Assembly (NCBI RefSeq): GCF_017357425.1 | Contig: NZ_CP014571.1 | Location: 2,976,001-3,040,000 of the forward strand | DNA from: Arthrobacter sp. D5-1 | GTDB lineage: Bacteria > Actinomycetota > Actinomycetes > Actinomycetales > Micrococcaceae | DNA: 64,000 bases | Direction: 5' to 3' | Shown here: piece after piece, positions 20,308-28,915 of the stretch | How positions within the stretch are numbered: position 1 is the stretch's first letter | Layout of the letters: every line of letters begins with the position of its first letter | Notes under the pieces: model-generated | What the model saw: only the letters and a program-made list of their open reading frames with translations | Database searches by the model: none | What the model was told of the DNA's origin: nothing | Translations under genes and position numbers: made by a program

Positions 20308-20336
20308 TTCATTTGCGGCGCAGTGACTGCTAAGCT
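20308..20336 (+). promoter_or_regulatory. Candidate promoter of tRNA-Arg
   Basis: TTCATT (20308-20313), a 17-base spacer and TAAGCT (20331-20336) precede the tRNA by 37 bases. The spacing is right but the -35 is weak. Confidence 0.4.
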
Positions 20337-20373
20337 CTAGGACGTCCCACCGGCAACGGAGGGAACCCTGGAT

Positions 20374-20446
20374 GCCCTCGTAGCTCAGGGGATAGAGCGT
20401 CTGCCTCCGGAGCAGAAGGCCGTAGGTTCGAATCCTATCGAGGGCA
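20374..20446 (+). tRNA. tRNA-Arg (anticodon CCG)
   Basis: The 73-base gene folds into a standard cloverleaf. The acceptor arms are GCCCTCG and CGAGGGC with discriminator A. The D arm is AGCTCAGGGGATAGAGC, the anticodon stem TCTGC/GCAGA encloses CTCCGGA (anticodon CCG, codon CGG), and the T arm carries GGTTCGAATCC. The CCA end is not encoded. Confidence 0.97.
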
Positions 20447-20451
20447 CAACG

Positions 20452-20485
20452 AATACCCCGCCAGTGAACTGGCGGGGTATTTTTG
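20452..20485 (+). terminator. Intrinsic terminator after tRNA-Arg
   Basis: AATACCCCGCCAGT and its perfect complement surround a two-base loop and are followed by a T-run. It lies six bases after the tRNA. Confidence 0.92.
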
Positions 20486-20598
20486 TGTTCCGGTGCCGGC
20501 TATCAGTTCGGGGCTTGCCGGACGTTCACCGCGATATTGTCGGGGGCTGCTTTTAGGCTGAATCCAGTTGGTCTTTCCGATAGCCAAAGGGGTTTGCC

Positions 20599-21642
20599 GT
20601 GATGTGTTCGATCGTTCCTCCGTACATGCTTCGCAGGATTGCCGCCCAGAGCGAGCCACGGCTGCGGGCCGTGGCCAGGGCGGCAAAGGAGTCGCTGCTG
20701 CACATCAAAGACCTGCAGGCCATCCGCACAGCGCCCATCCCTGCGGCGCCGCCCAGTGCCCGCCAGGCAAAGCCGGGCCCGCCCAAGCGGACCATTTTCG
20801 ATGCCGAATCCACGGAGACCTTGCCCGGCCGTGTTGTCCGTAAGGAAGGCGCCGGGCCTGTCGGGGACATGGCGGCGGATGAGGCCTACGACGGCCTTGG
20901 CAGCACACACCGCCTGTATGGGGAAATCTTCGGCAGGGACTCCATCGATGATGCGGGCCTCGCCCTCGATGCCACTGTCCACTACGGAAAGCTCTACGAC
21001 AACGCCTTTTGGGACGGATCGCAAATGGTCTTTGGCGATGGCGACGGCCAGATCTTCCAACGCTTCACCAAGTCCGTCAGTGTCATCGGCCACGAACTCG
21101 CCCACGGGGTGACCCAATACACGGCCAATCTTGCCTACCGGAACCAGGCCGGTGCACTCAACGAGTCCATGTCTGACGTCTTCGGTGTCCTCGTGGAGCA
21201 GTACCTGAAGCAGGAGACTGCGTCGAAAGCCAGCTGGCTCATCGGTGAGGGTCTCTTCACGGACCAGGTCCAAGGCGCTGCCCTGCGCTCCATGAAGGCG
21301 CCGGGCACCGCTTACGACGACGACGTCCTCGGCAAGGATCCCCAGCCGGACTCCATGGACACCTACGTGCGCACCAGCGCGGACAACGGTGGGGTGCACA
21401 TCAACTCCGGCATCCCCAACAAGGCTTTCTACGTGGTGGCCTCGGAACTCGGTGGCAATGCGTGGGAGGCGCCCGGCCAGATTTGGTACGGTACATTGAC
21501 CAGCGGCTCCCTCCCCGCGACCTGCACCTTTGGAAAGTTCGCGAAGACCACCGTGGCCACCGCCGGGGAACTTTTCGGATCCGGTTCCGCGGAGCATGAC
21601 GCCGTCCTCAAGGCGTGGGAGACTGTGAAGGTCAAGGTTTAG
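20599..21642 (+). CDS. M4 metalloprotease, protealysin-like
   Basis: This is a thermolysin-fold zinc protease. The zinc motif is VIGHELAHGVTQ, and the third ligand and general fold are in ALNESMSDVFG; the catalytic histidine is in GGVHINSGIPNKAFY. There is no signal peptide. The N-terminus is a short propeptide of about 45-50 residues that begins with a CSIVPPYMLRRIA-like motif, the signature of protealysin-type precursors. A start at GTG 20599 or ATG 20602 fits the AAAGGGG ribosome binding site equally. The next gene encodes an emfourin-type inhibitor. Protealysins are usually stored in the cytoplasm and then released or activated; the target here is unknown. Confidence 0.93.
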   Translation: MMCSIVPPYMLRRIAAQSEPRLRAVARAAKESLLHIKDLQAIRTAPIPAAPPSARQAKPGPPKRTIFDAESTETLPGRVVRKEGAGPVGDMAADEAYDGLGSTHRLYGEIFGRDSIDDAGLALDATVHYGKLYDNAFWDGSQMVFGDGDGQIFQRFTKSVSVIGHELAHGVTQYTANLAYRNQAGALNESMSDVFGVLVEQYLKQETASKASWLIGEGLFTDQVQGAALRSMKAPGTAYDDDVLGKDPQPDSMDTYVRTSADNGGVHINSGIPNKAFYVVASELGGNAWEAPGQIWYGTLTSGSLPATCTFGKFAKTTVATAGELFGSGSAEHDAVLKAWETVKVKV

Positions 21643-21720
21643 TCGGTCGGCGGACCGGACAGCTTGGTGCGGTCCCGCTGGCTGGCTGACGAGGAAAAGT
21701 CGAACGAGAAGCAGCCGGCC

Positions 21721-22023
21721 ATGAAGATCACCGTCCAACGCAGTGGGGGAATTGCAGCGATGACGCGCGTCTGGAGCGTGGACGCAGTCTCCCCCGATGA
21801 CAAGGAACGGTGGGTTCCCATGGTTGAGGCTTGCCCATGGGAGGAAGCCAAGAGCCAGTCACGGGCGGCCAACCAACCGGACAGGTTCATGTACTCCATC
21901 AGGGCAGGCCAACGCCGGGCCACCCTCCCGGACCGCGCCGTCACCGGGCCTTGGCAGGAACTGGTGGAATGTGCCAAAGCCGAGGGCTCTGAGTCCCGCG
22001 GCCGCCTGGGAGGCAGACGCTGA
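21721..22023 (+). CDS. Emfourin-type protealysin inhibitor
   Basis: The 100-residue product begins MKITVQRSGGIAAMTRVW, which resembles emfourin, the proteinaceous inhibitor encoded next to protealysin genes. It has no signal peptide and contains DRFMYSIRAG in the C-terminal half. The ATG at 21721 has GAGAAG upstream; the frame is open 19 codons further but that part is not conserved-looking. It is 78 bases downstream of the protease. The assignment rests on the start motif and the gene pairing. Confidence 0.82.
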   Translation: MKITVQRSGGIAAMTRVWSVDAVSPDDKERWVPMVEACPWEEAKSQSRAANQPDRFMYSIRAGQRRATLPDRAVTGPWQELVECAKAEGSESRGRLGGRR

Positions 22024-22052
22024 CAGCCAAGGGCGTAGAACGCAGCGCGTCC

Positions 22053-23021
22053 CTAAATAGCCTCCGCCAACTGCCCACGGAAAGCACGGCGATAACTCTG
22101 CGGGCTGGTATCCAGCACCTTGGTGAAATGGTGGCGGAGCAGCACAGAATGTCCGAACCCCGCTTCCCTGGCAATTTCGTCGATGTTCAGCTCTGTGGTC
22201 TCCAGGAGTTCCTGGGCCCTGAGCACCCGCTGCGAGTTCAGCCAGGCAGCCGGAGTAGTTCCCGTCTCTGCCCTGAAGCGGCGGGCGAAGGTCCTCGGTG
22301 ACATGTGGAGGCGGGCCGCCAACTCGTTCACGCTGTGTTCCTCGTCGAGGTGCTCAACCATCCACCGGAGGAGTTCCTCCATGGGCGCGGATCCGCATCG
22401 CGGCATGGGCCGGTCAATGAACTGGGCCTGGCCGCCATCGCGGTGCGGCGGAACCACCATGTCCCGGGCAATGGCGGCAGCTACGTTGGCTCCCAACTCG
22501 ACCCGAACCAAGTGGAGGCAGGCGTCGATGCCGGCCGCCGTGCCTGCGCTGGTAATGATGGTTCCATCCTGCACATAAAGGACGTTCTCGTCCACGATGG
22601 CCCCGGGGTATCGGCTGGACAGATCCTGTGAATAGTGCCAATGCGTGGTGCACCGACGCCCTTCCAGCAATCCAGCACGGGCCAGGGCGTAGGCCCCGGA
22701 GCAGATGGACATCACCCATGCGCCCCGTGCGTGGGCTGCCCGCAGAGCGTCCAGGACCGATTCGGGGACGTCCCGGTCCCGGCCGAAAGGCGCCATGATG
22801 ACGAGGTCCGCATCGGCGGCTGCTTCCAAGCCCAGGTTGACGTGGAGGGACAGCCCGGACTTCATGCGGATATCCCCCGGCTCCGGCGCGCATACCCGGA
22901 AGTCGAAGGCCGGAACTCCTACGCCCCGATCCGATCTGTCAATGCCGAAAACTTCGAAAGCCGTGCCAAATTCGAAGATCGAGAAGTCGGGAACAACGAT
23001 CACCGCCACTGATTTCAACAT
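22053..23021 (-). CDS. GlxA-family transcriptional regulator (DJ-1/PfpI plus AraC domains)
   Basis: The 322-residue protein has an N-terminal DJ-1/PfpI-like domain (residues 1 to about 185), with the elbow MSICSGAYALARAGLLEG. A C-terminal AraC-type double helix-turn-helix follows, with MSPRTFARRFRAETG and FGHSVLLRHHF. In this family the PfpI-like part senses a ligand and is not catalytic. GGAG lies just before the ATG. It faces the emfourin gene tail to tail and is divergent from a small membrane protein gene. The regulon cannot be read from the sequence. Confidence 0.93.
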   Translation of the reverse strand: MLKSVAVIVVPDFSIFEFGTAFEVFGIDRSDRGVGVPAFDFRVCAPEPGDIRMKSGLSLHVNLGLEAAADADLVIMAPFGRDRDVPESVLDALRAAHARGAWVMSICSGAYALARAGLLEGRRCTTHWHYSQDLSSRYPGAIVDENVLYVQDGTIITSAGTAAGIDACLHLVRVELGANVAAAIARDMVVPPHRDGGQAQFIDRPMPRCGSAPMEELLRWMVEHLDEEHSVNELAARLHMSPRTFARRFRAETGTTPAAWLNSQRVLRAQELLETTELNIDEIAREAGFGHSVLLRHHFTKVLDTSPQSYRRAFRGQLAEAI

Positions 23022-23102
23022 ATCTCCAGTGTGGCAGAAAATTATCTAAATGGGGCATTTCTGCCACTGTTTCTTGACCTTCCACAGGAGCAGGCTGGAG
23101 GC

Positions 23103-23273
23103 ATGGAAATCTTCGGAATCATCCTCTTCATAGTCCTCATCACCGCCGTCGCGGCCACTGTTTCAGCCTTGCTGAAGGATGGCCGCGGCCATAACCCGCC
23201 CATCCAGTCCAAGGAGCCCTGGAGCGCTTTCGACGCTCCCAGCACCCCGTACTGGAACCCCCGCATCTACTAG
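23103..23273 (+). CDS. Small single-helix membrane protein, unknown function
   Basis: I do not recognise this 56-residue protein. It has one N-terminal transmembrane helix (FGIILFIVLITAVAATVSALL) in two parts of strand and helix length about 20, then a polar tail ending in SAFDAPSTPYWNPRIY. The ATG at 23103 follows closely spaced GGAGG. The frame is open upstream, but a start there would put 24 polar residues before the helix. A strong hairpin terminator follows. It is coding by its codon pattern, its start site and its terminator. Confidence 0.6.
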   Translation: MEIFGIILFIVLITAVAATVSALLKDGRGHNPPIQSKEPWSAFDAPSTPYWNPRIY

Positions 23274-23348
23274 GACATGCAGGCTCACTGCACACCTTCG
23301 TCAAAACCAACCCCACCAGCCAACGCCGGCAACCCACATTGTCCACCC

Positions 23349-23403
23349 GACGCCCGCCCGTTCACGGAATTTTGCGCAGATTCCCCGAACGGCGGGCGTC
23401 TTT
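23349..23403 (+). terminator. Terminator after the small membrane protein gene
   Basis: GACGCCCGCC-CGTTC (23349-23363) pairs with GAACG-GCGGGCGTC (23387-23400) around a 23-base loop, followed by TTT. It separates the small gene from the WYL regulator. Confidence 0.7.
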
Positions 23404-23466
23404 CTGCCTGCCACAGGTAGTGGAACTGTCGTCCGTGCCGAAGCGACATGGACTAGATTCACTTGC

Positions 23467-24459
23467 ATGATCCAAACCTCTGCCCGCCTCCTCCAGCTGT
23501 TGTCACTGTTGCAGGTGCGCCGGGAATGGACAGGTCCGGCTCTGGCGGACCGCATGGGCGTCACCGAACGGACCGTGCGCCGCGATGTCGACAAGCTCCG
23601 TAACCTGGGATACCCCATCCATGCGTCCCCGGGGATCGCAGGCGGTTACCAACTGGGGGCCGGTGCGCAGCTGCCGCCCCTGCTGCTGGACGACAACGAA
23701 GCCCTGGCAGTTGCACTGGGGTTGAACTCCGTAGCTGCGGGACCCGTCGCCGGCATTGGCGAGGCCTCCGTTCGTGCCCTGGCAAAACTGGAACAAGTAT
23801 TGCCTTCCCGGCTGCGCCCGAAGTTCGCCATGCTGAAAGCAGCAGTCACCACCCTTCCCAGCAACGCGGCCACGGTTGACCCGCAACAGCTGACGGTGGT
23901 TTCAGCCGCGATATCGGACAGGCGCCAGATCTCTTTTGATTACGTCAAGTCCGACGGTGAATCGGCACGCCGCCTCGTGGAACCCTACCGGCTGGTGGAC
24001 ACCGGCCGTCGTTGGTACCTGGTCGCCTGGGATGTGGAACGGGACGACTGGCGGACCTTCCGCGCGGATCGTTTTGCTTCCCTGCCGTCCGAACGCAAAA
24101 AGTACCTGCCCCGCCCCTTGCCTGCCGAAGACCTTGCAGCCTACGTGCAGCAGTCCATCACCCGTTCCCCCTACAGGTTCGACGTCGTGGTGCGGCTCCG
24201 CGCGCCGCTCGCGGAGGTGGCCGCCGTCGTCAGTTCACAGTACGCGACGCTGGCCGCTGACGGTCCGGCAGCAACCATCCTCCGTTCCGGGTGGGACAAC
24301 CTTGCTGCACCGGCCGCTTACCTTGCCGCACTGGACATGGACTTCGAGATCCTGGAACCGGAGGAGTTCAGGTCATTCGCCCGCCATCTCTCCCACCGGC
24401 TCACCGCGGCGGCGGGGACTGTGACGGACACAGCGGACGGGGAACCGCGGCCACAGTAG
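23467..24459 (+). CDS. WYL-domain transcriptional regulator (YafY family)
   Basis: The 330-residue protein has an N-terminal winged helix-turn-helix (WTGPALADRMGVTERTVRRD, residues 20-39) and a central WYL domain (FDYVKSDGE through WYLVAWDVERDDWRTFR in separate stretches). The C-terminal WCX extension follows. WYL domains bind ligands such as nucleotides or ssDNA ends and turn the regulator on. I start it at ATG 23467, since the longer frame to 23179 covers the terminator of the preceding gene. TAGATT lies seven bases upstream of the start, so the mRNA may be leaderless. hrpA follows 13 bases later. Confidence 0.92.
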   Translation: MIQTSARLLQLLSLLQVRREWTGPALADRMGVTERTVRRDVDKLRNLGYPIHASPGIAGGYQLGAGAQLPPLLLDDNEALAVALGLNSVAAGPVAGIGEASVRALAKLEQVLPSRLRPKFAMLKAAVTTLPSNAATVDPQQLTVVSAAISDRRQISFDYVKSDGESARRLVEPYRLVDTGRRWYLVAWDVERDDWRTFRADRFASLPSERKKYLPRPLPAEDLAAYVQQSITRSPYRFDVVVRLRAPLAEVAAVVSSQYATLAADGPAATILRSGWDNLAAPAAYLAALDMDFEILEPEEFRSFARHLSHRLTAAAGTVTDTADGEPRPQ

Positions 24460-24472
24460 ACTGGCAGCAGCC

Positions 24473-27400
24473 ATGACACTTCATATTTCCTACCCCGCTG
24501 AGCTGCCCGTATCCGAGCGCCGCGAGGATCTGATGGCGGCCATTGCCGCAAACCAGGTGACCATCATCGCCGGCGAGACCGGTTCCGGTAAGACCACCCA
24601 GATCCCCAAGATGTGCCTCGAACTTGGCCTTGGAGACAAGGGCCTGATCGGGCATACCCAGCCGCGCCGCCTGGCAGCCCGTACTGTCGCAGAACGCATT
24701 GCCTCGGAACTGGACGTTGAGATCGGCCAGGAGGTGGGCTTCCAGGTCCGCTTCACCGGTGAGGTCAGTGCGTCAACCAAGATCAAGCTGATGACCGACG
24801 GCATCCTCCTCGCGGAGATCCAAAGGGACAAGCTGCTGCGCAAATACAGCACCATCATCATCGACGAAGCCCATGAGCGCAGCCTCAACATCGACTTCAT
24901 CCTGGGTTACATCAAGCGCATCCTCCCCCAGCGCCCGGACCTCAAGATCATCATCACCTCGGCCACCATCGATCCCCAGCGCTTTGCCAAGCACTTCGGG
25001 AGTGAGGAAGCCCCAGCGCCCATCATTGAAGTTTCCGGCCGGACGTATCCGGTGGAGATCCGCTACCGGCCGCTGTCCCAGCCTGCCGGTGGGGATGAGG
25101 ACACCTCTGACGATGAACTCGAAGAGGACCGGGATCCCCTGGATGCGGTGTGCGACGCAGTGGACGAGCTCGCCAAGGAAGCTCCCGGCGACATCCTGAT
25201 CTTCTTCTCCGGTGAACGCGAAATCCGCGACGCCGCCGAGGCCATTAACGGCCGCATCCAGAGCAACCGCCGCCTCGCCGGGACCGAAGTACTGCCGCTT
25301 TTTGCGCGGCTGAGCCTGCAGGAGCAGCACCGGGTCTTCAATCCGGGGGGCAAACGGCGCATCATCCTGGCTACCAACGTTGCTGAGACGTCGCTGACCG
25401 TCCCGGGCATCAAGTACGTGATCGACACCGGCACCGCACGTATTTCGCGCTACTCCCACCGGACCAAAGTCCAGCGCCTGCCGATCGAGCGCGTCTCCCA
25501 GGCGTCGGCCAACCAACGCTCAGGCCGTTGCGGGCGCGTGTCCGAAGGCATCGCCATCCGTTTGTACTCAGAGGAGGACTTTGAGTCGCGTCCGCTGTTT
25601 ACGGACCCGGAAATCCTTCGAACCAACCTCGCCGCGGTCATCCTCCAGATGACCGCCATGGGCGTTGCCCGCAGTCCCAAGGACGTGGAGAACTTCCCCT
25701 TTGTGGAGCCACCGGATTCCAGGGCAATCAACGACGGCGTGACGCTCCTGCGCGAACTCGGTGCCTTGAGTTCGCCCAAGTCAGGAGACGCAGGAGCGGG
25801 TGGCCGCGGCGGCAGCGGCCTCACCGCCGTGGGACAGAAACTGGCCCAACTGCCCGTTGATCCCCGGCTTGGCCGCATGATCGTTGAGGCAGGCAAGCGT
25901 GGCTGCGTCCGCGAAGTCATGATCCTGGCCGCTGCGCTCACCATCCAGGACCCCCGCGAAAGGCCGACGGACAAGCAGCAGCTGGCCTCGGAAAAGCACG
26001 CACGCTTCCGCGATGAGATCTCGGATTTTACGGGCTTCCTCAACCTGTGGAACTACATCCAGGAAAAGCAACGCGAGCTGTCCTCCACCCAGTTCCGCAA
26101 GCTCTGCCGCAACGAGTTCATCAACTATCTGCGGGTCCGCGAGTGGCAGGACCTCTTCACCCAGCTCCGGCAGCTGGCCAAGCCACTGGGCATCGCGCTG
26201 GACAACAAGCGTGAAGCCGATCCTGTGGGCAACTACGAGGGCATCCACATCAGCCTGCTCTCGGGGTTGCTGAGCCACATTGGGCTCCTCGATGAGCGCA
26301 AGCGCGAATACGCCGGTGCGCGTGGCAGCCGCTTCGCCATCTTCCCCGGTTCGGCCTTGTTCAAGAAGTCTCCGGCTTTTGTCATGGCAGCGGAACTGGT
26401 GGAAACCAGCCGCCTGTGGGCCAGGGTCGCCGCCAAGTTCGATCCCCTGTGGGCTGAACAGGTAGCGCCCGACCTGGTGAAGCGGTCCTACAGCGAACCT
26501 CACTGGTCCTCACGGCAAGGCGCCGTCATGGCCCACGAGAAGGTCACCCTTTACGGTGTCCCGATCATTCCCAACCGCAGGGTCAACTACGGACGGGTTG
26601 ATCCGGAGCTCTCCCGCGAACTGTTTATCCGGCACGCGCTGGTGGAGGGCGAGTGGAAGACCCATCACAAGTTCTTCCACCGCAACCGTGCCCTGCTCCA
26701 GGAAATCGAAGAGCTCGAGACCCGCATGCGGCGCCGCGACATCCTGGTGGACGACCAAACGCTCTTCGAGTTCTACGACGCACGCGTGGGCAAGGAAGTG
26801 GTCTCCGAGAGGCACTTTGATAAGTGGTGGAAGGACGCCCGTCAGGCCGATCCCACGCTGTTGGACTTCGACCAATCCCTGCTGATGAGCGAAGATGCAG
26901 ATGACTTGGACGACTCCGCCTATCCGAAGACCTGGATGCACAAGGGATTCGAGCTCCCCTTGAGCTACGAGTTCCATCCCGTGGCGCCAGGGTCGGCGCC
27001 CAACCCATCGGACGGCGTCACTGCCGAGGTTCCCGTGTTGTTCCTCAACCAGCTGGACGACGCCCCGTTCCGTTGGCAGATTCCGGGCCAGCGGGTAGAG
27101 CTTGTCACTGCCCTGATCAAGTCGCTGCCCAAACAGGTGCGGAAGAACTTCGTCCCGGCCCCGGATGTGGCCCGGCAGGCAACCGCGGCACTGGAAACGG
27201 ACTTCGACCCCGCAACCGATGAGCTGGAGCCTTCCTTGGAACTGGTGCTCCGCCGGCTCCGCGGACACGTCATACCGCCCGGTTCCTGGAACTGGAATGC
27301 CGTACCGCCGCACCTGCGCGTGAGTTTCAAGGTGGTGGACAGCAAGGGCAAAATCCTGGACGAAGGCAAGGACCTCGCTGAACTCCAGGAAAAGCTTGCC

Positions 27401-28426
27401 CCCGCCACTCGCCGCGCCATCGCCGAATCCCTCGGCGCCACCCCAGCCACCACGGCACCGGCCAAGGCCGGTAAGGGAGCGGGTGCCTCTGGCCTGGCGA
27501 ACGGTCAAGGGGCTGCGGCCAAGGCTTCGTCCACCGGCAATCCCGACGGCGTAGTAGCCGAACGCAGCGGAATCACTGAGTGGGACTTCGGCACCGTGGA
27601 ACGGCAGGTAACACGTACCGTCAAGGGCCACGCCGTCACCGGCTTCCCGGCGGTGGTCGATGAAGGCAAGTCCGTGGCCCTTCGGGTCTTCCAGACCAAG
27701 GCCGAACAGGAGGCCGCCATGCGTGGCGGCGTCATCAGGCTTCTGGCACTGCGGATTCCGCCTCCTGACCGCTACGTGCTGGAGCATCTCAGCAATATGG
27801 AAAAGCTGACCTTCAGCCAGAATCCGCACGGATCTGTCAGTGCCCTTATCGCGGACTGCGCCCTGGCCGCCATCGACAAACTGACGCCCCAGAACCTGCC
27901 GTGGGACAGGAAGTCCTTCGATGCGTTGTATGAAGTAGTCCGTGCGGAACTGATCGACACCGTGTTTACGGTGACTGCCGTCGTCGAACGCGTTCTGGCA
28001 AGTACGCGGCGCATCCAAAAGGCGCTGAAGTCCAACGCCAGCCTGCCGCTGATCAGCGCCCTCAACGACATGAAGTCCCAGCTGGAGCAGTTGGTCTTTC
28101 CTGGCTTTGTGGCACAGACGGGCTACGCACAGCTCAGCCAGTTGCCGCGATACTTGCAGGCGATCGAAAAGCGGCTCGAAAAGCTCCCCGGCAACGTGCA
28201 GCGGGACAGCTTGAACATGGCGATCGTGCAAGCGCTGGAGGATGACTATGACGATGCGGTGTCCGCCCTTCTGCCCGGACGACGCGCAGGCACTGAGTTA
28301 ACCCGGGTGCGCTGGATGATCGAAGAACTGCGGGTCAGCCTCTTCGCCGTAGAACTCGGAACCGCCTACTCCGTCTCGGAGAAACGCATCCGTACGGTGC
28401 TGAACCAGGCGCTCGCCCCGGCCTAG
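24473..28426 (+). CDS. hrpA: ATP-dependent RNA helicase HrpA
   Basis: HrpA is a DEAH-box RNA helicase linked to rescue of stalled or collided ribosomes. The 1317-residue protein has Walker A GETGSGKTTQIP near residue 35, DEAH in IIIDEAHERS near 127, SATID, and the motif VI region NQRSGRCGRVSEG near 345. Helicase-associated and OB-fold domains follow, then the long C-terminal DUF3418 half. The full bacterial architecture is present. It lies 13 bases after the WYL regulator and probably shares its transcript. A strong terminator follows. Confidence 0.97.
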   Translation: MTLHISYPAELPVSERREDLMAAIAANQVTIIAGETGSGKTTQIPKMCLELGLGDKGLIGHTQPRRLAARTVAERIASELDVEIGQEVGFQVRFTGEVSASTKIKLMTDGILLAEIQRDKLLRKYSTIIIDEAHERSLNIDFILGYIKRILPQRPDLKIIITSATIDPQRFAKHFGSEEAPAPIIEVSGRTYPVEIRYRPLSQPAGGDEDTSDDELEEDRDPLDAVCDAVDELAKEAPGDILIFFSGEREIRDAAEAINGRIQSNRRLAGTEVLPLFARLSLQEQHRVFNPGGKRRIILATNVAETSLTVPGIKYVIDTGTARISRYSHRTKVQRLPIERVSQASANQRSGRCGRVSEGIAIRLYSEEDFESRPLFTDPEILRTNLAAVILQMTAMGVARSPKDVENFPFVEPPDSRAINDGVTLLRELGALSSPKSGDAGAGGRGGSGLTAVGQKLAQLPVDPRLGRMIVEAGKRGCVREVMILAAALTIQDPRERPTDKQQLASEKHARFRDEISDFTGFLNLWNYIQEKQRELSSTQFRKLCRNEFINYLRVREWQDLFTQLRQLAKPLGIALDNKREADPVGNYEGIHISLLSGLLSHIGLLDERKREYAGARGSRFAIFPGSALFKKSPAFVMAAELVETSRLWARVAAKFDPLWAEQVAPDLVKRSYSEPHWSSRQGAVMAHEKVTLYGVPIIPNRRVNYGRVDPELSRELFIRHALVEGEWKTHHKFFHRNRALLQEIEELETRMRRRDILVDDQTLFEFYDARVGKEVVSERHFDKWWKDARQADPTLLDFDQSLLMSEDADDLDDSAYPKTWMHKGFELPLSYEFHPVAPGSAPNPSDGVTAEVPVLFLNQLDDAPFRWQIPGQRVELVTALIKSLPKQVRKNFVPAPDVARQATAALETDFDPATDELEPSLELVLRRLRGHVIPPGSWNWNAVPPHLRVSFKVVDSKGKILDEGKDLAELQEKLAPATRRAIAESLGATPATTAPAKAGKGAGASGLANGQGAAAKASSTGNPDGVVAERSGITEWDFGTVERQVTRTVKGHAVTGFPAVVDEGKSVALRVFQTKAEQEAAMRGGVIRLLALRIPPPDRYVLEHLSNMEKLTFSQNPHGSVSALIADCALAAIDKLTPQNLPWDRKSFDALYEVVRAELIDTVFTVTAVVERVLASTRRIQKALKSNASLPLISALNDMKSQLEQLVFPGFVAQTGYAQLSQLPRYLQAIEKRLEKLPGNVQRDSLNMAIVQALEDDYDDAVSALLPGRRAGTELTRVRWMIEELRVSLFAVELGTAYSVSEKRIRTVLNQALAPA

Positions 28427-28437
28427 CATCGGTCAAA

Positions 28438-28470
28438 AACCCGGCGGCGCTGATTCAGCACCGCCGGGTT
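28438..28470. terminator. Bidirectional terminator between hrpA and the HIT gene
   Basis: AACCCGGCGG and CCGCCGGGTT pair around an inner GCTGA-T-TCAGC stem, with A-rich sequence before and T-rich sequence after. It lies between two convergent genes. Confidence 0.85.
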
Positions 28471-28486
28471 AACTTTATCGAAGGTC

Positions 28487-28915
28487 TCAGTCCTGCGGGA
28501 CGGCATCCCCATGCCCGGCCGAACGCAAGGCAGCACGAAGCCTCACGGCCGTGGCATCCATTGTGGCGGGATCCGGATTGTGGTCCACGTTGTGGATCTC
28601 GAAGTCTGCAGTGGAATAAGCCGGCCACACGTGGACATGCAAGTGGTCCACCTCGAAGCCTTCCATCAGAACGCCTACTCTTTTGGCGTCAAACAGGTCC
28701 TCCTGGACCTTCCCGATGCTTTGCGCAACATCCATGACCTTGGCCAGCAGCTCGGGACGCGCGTGGGTCCATGAATCAACTTCTTCACGCGGCACTACCA
28801 GCGTGTGCCCTTGCGTCAGCGGTGCAATAGTCAGGAAAGCCACCACTTCGGCGTCCTTCCAGACGAAGCGGCCCGGAATCTCCCCGTTGATGATCTTGGT
28901 GAACAGTGTGCTCAT
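28487..28915 (-). CDS. HIT-family nucleotide-binding hydrolase
   Basis: The 142-residue protein has the HIT histidine triad in DHLHVHVWPAY near residue 92 and a conserved N-terminal block CIFTKIINGEIP-like (TLFTKIINGEIPGRF). Such proteins hydrolyse nucleotide phosphoramidates or Ap4A-like dinucleotides. Its start overlaps the stop of the alcohol dehydrogenase gene by four bases, so it is the last gene of the sulfurtransferase-dehydrogenase-HIT transcript. Confidence 0.93.
   Translation of the reverse strand: MSTLFTKIINGEIPGRFVWKDAEVVAFLTIAPLTQGHTLVVPREEVDSWTHARPELLAKVMDVAQSIGKVQEDLFDAKRVGVLMEGFEVDHLHVHVWPAYSTADFEIHNVDHNPDPATMDATAVRLRAALRSAGHGDAVPQD

Noticed and set aside
26510..28231. 573-codon open frame antisense to hrpA
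   Set aside because: Shadow of the helicase coding strand, with no recognisable protein features.
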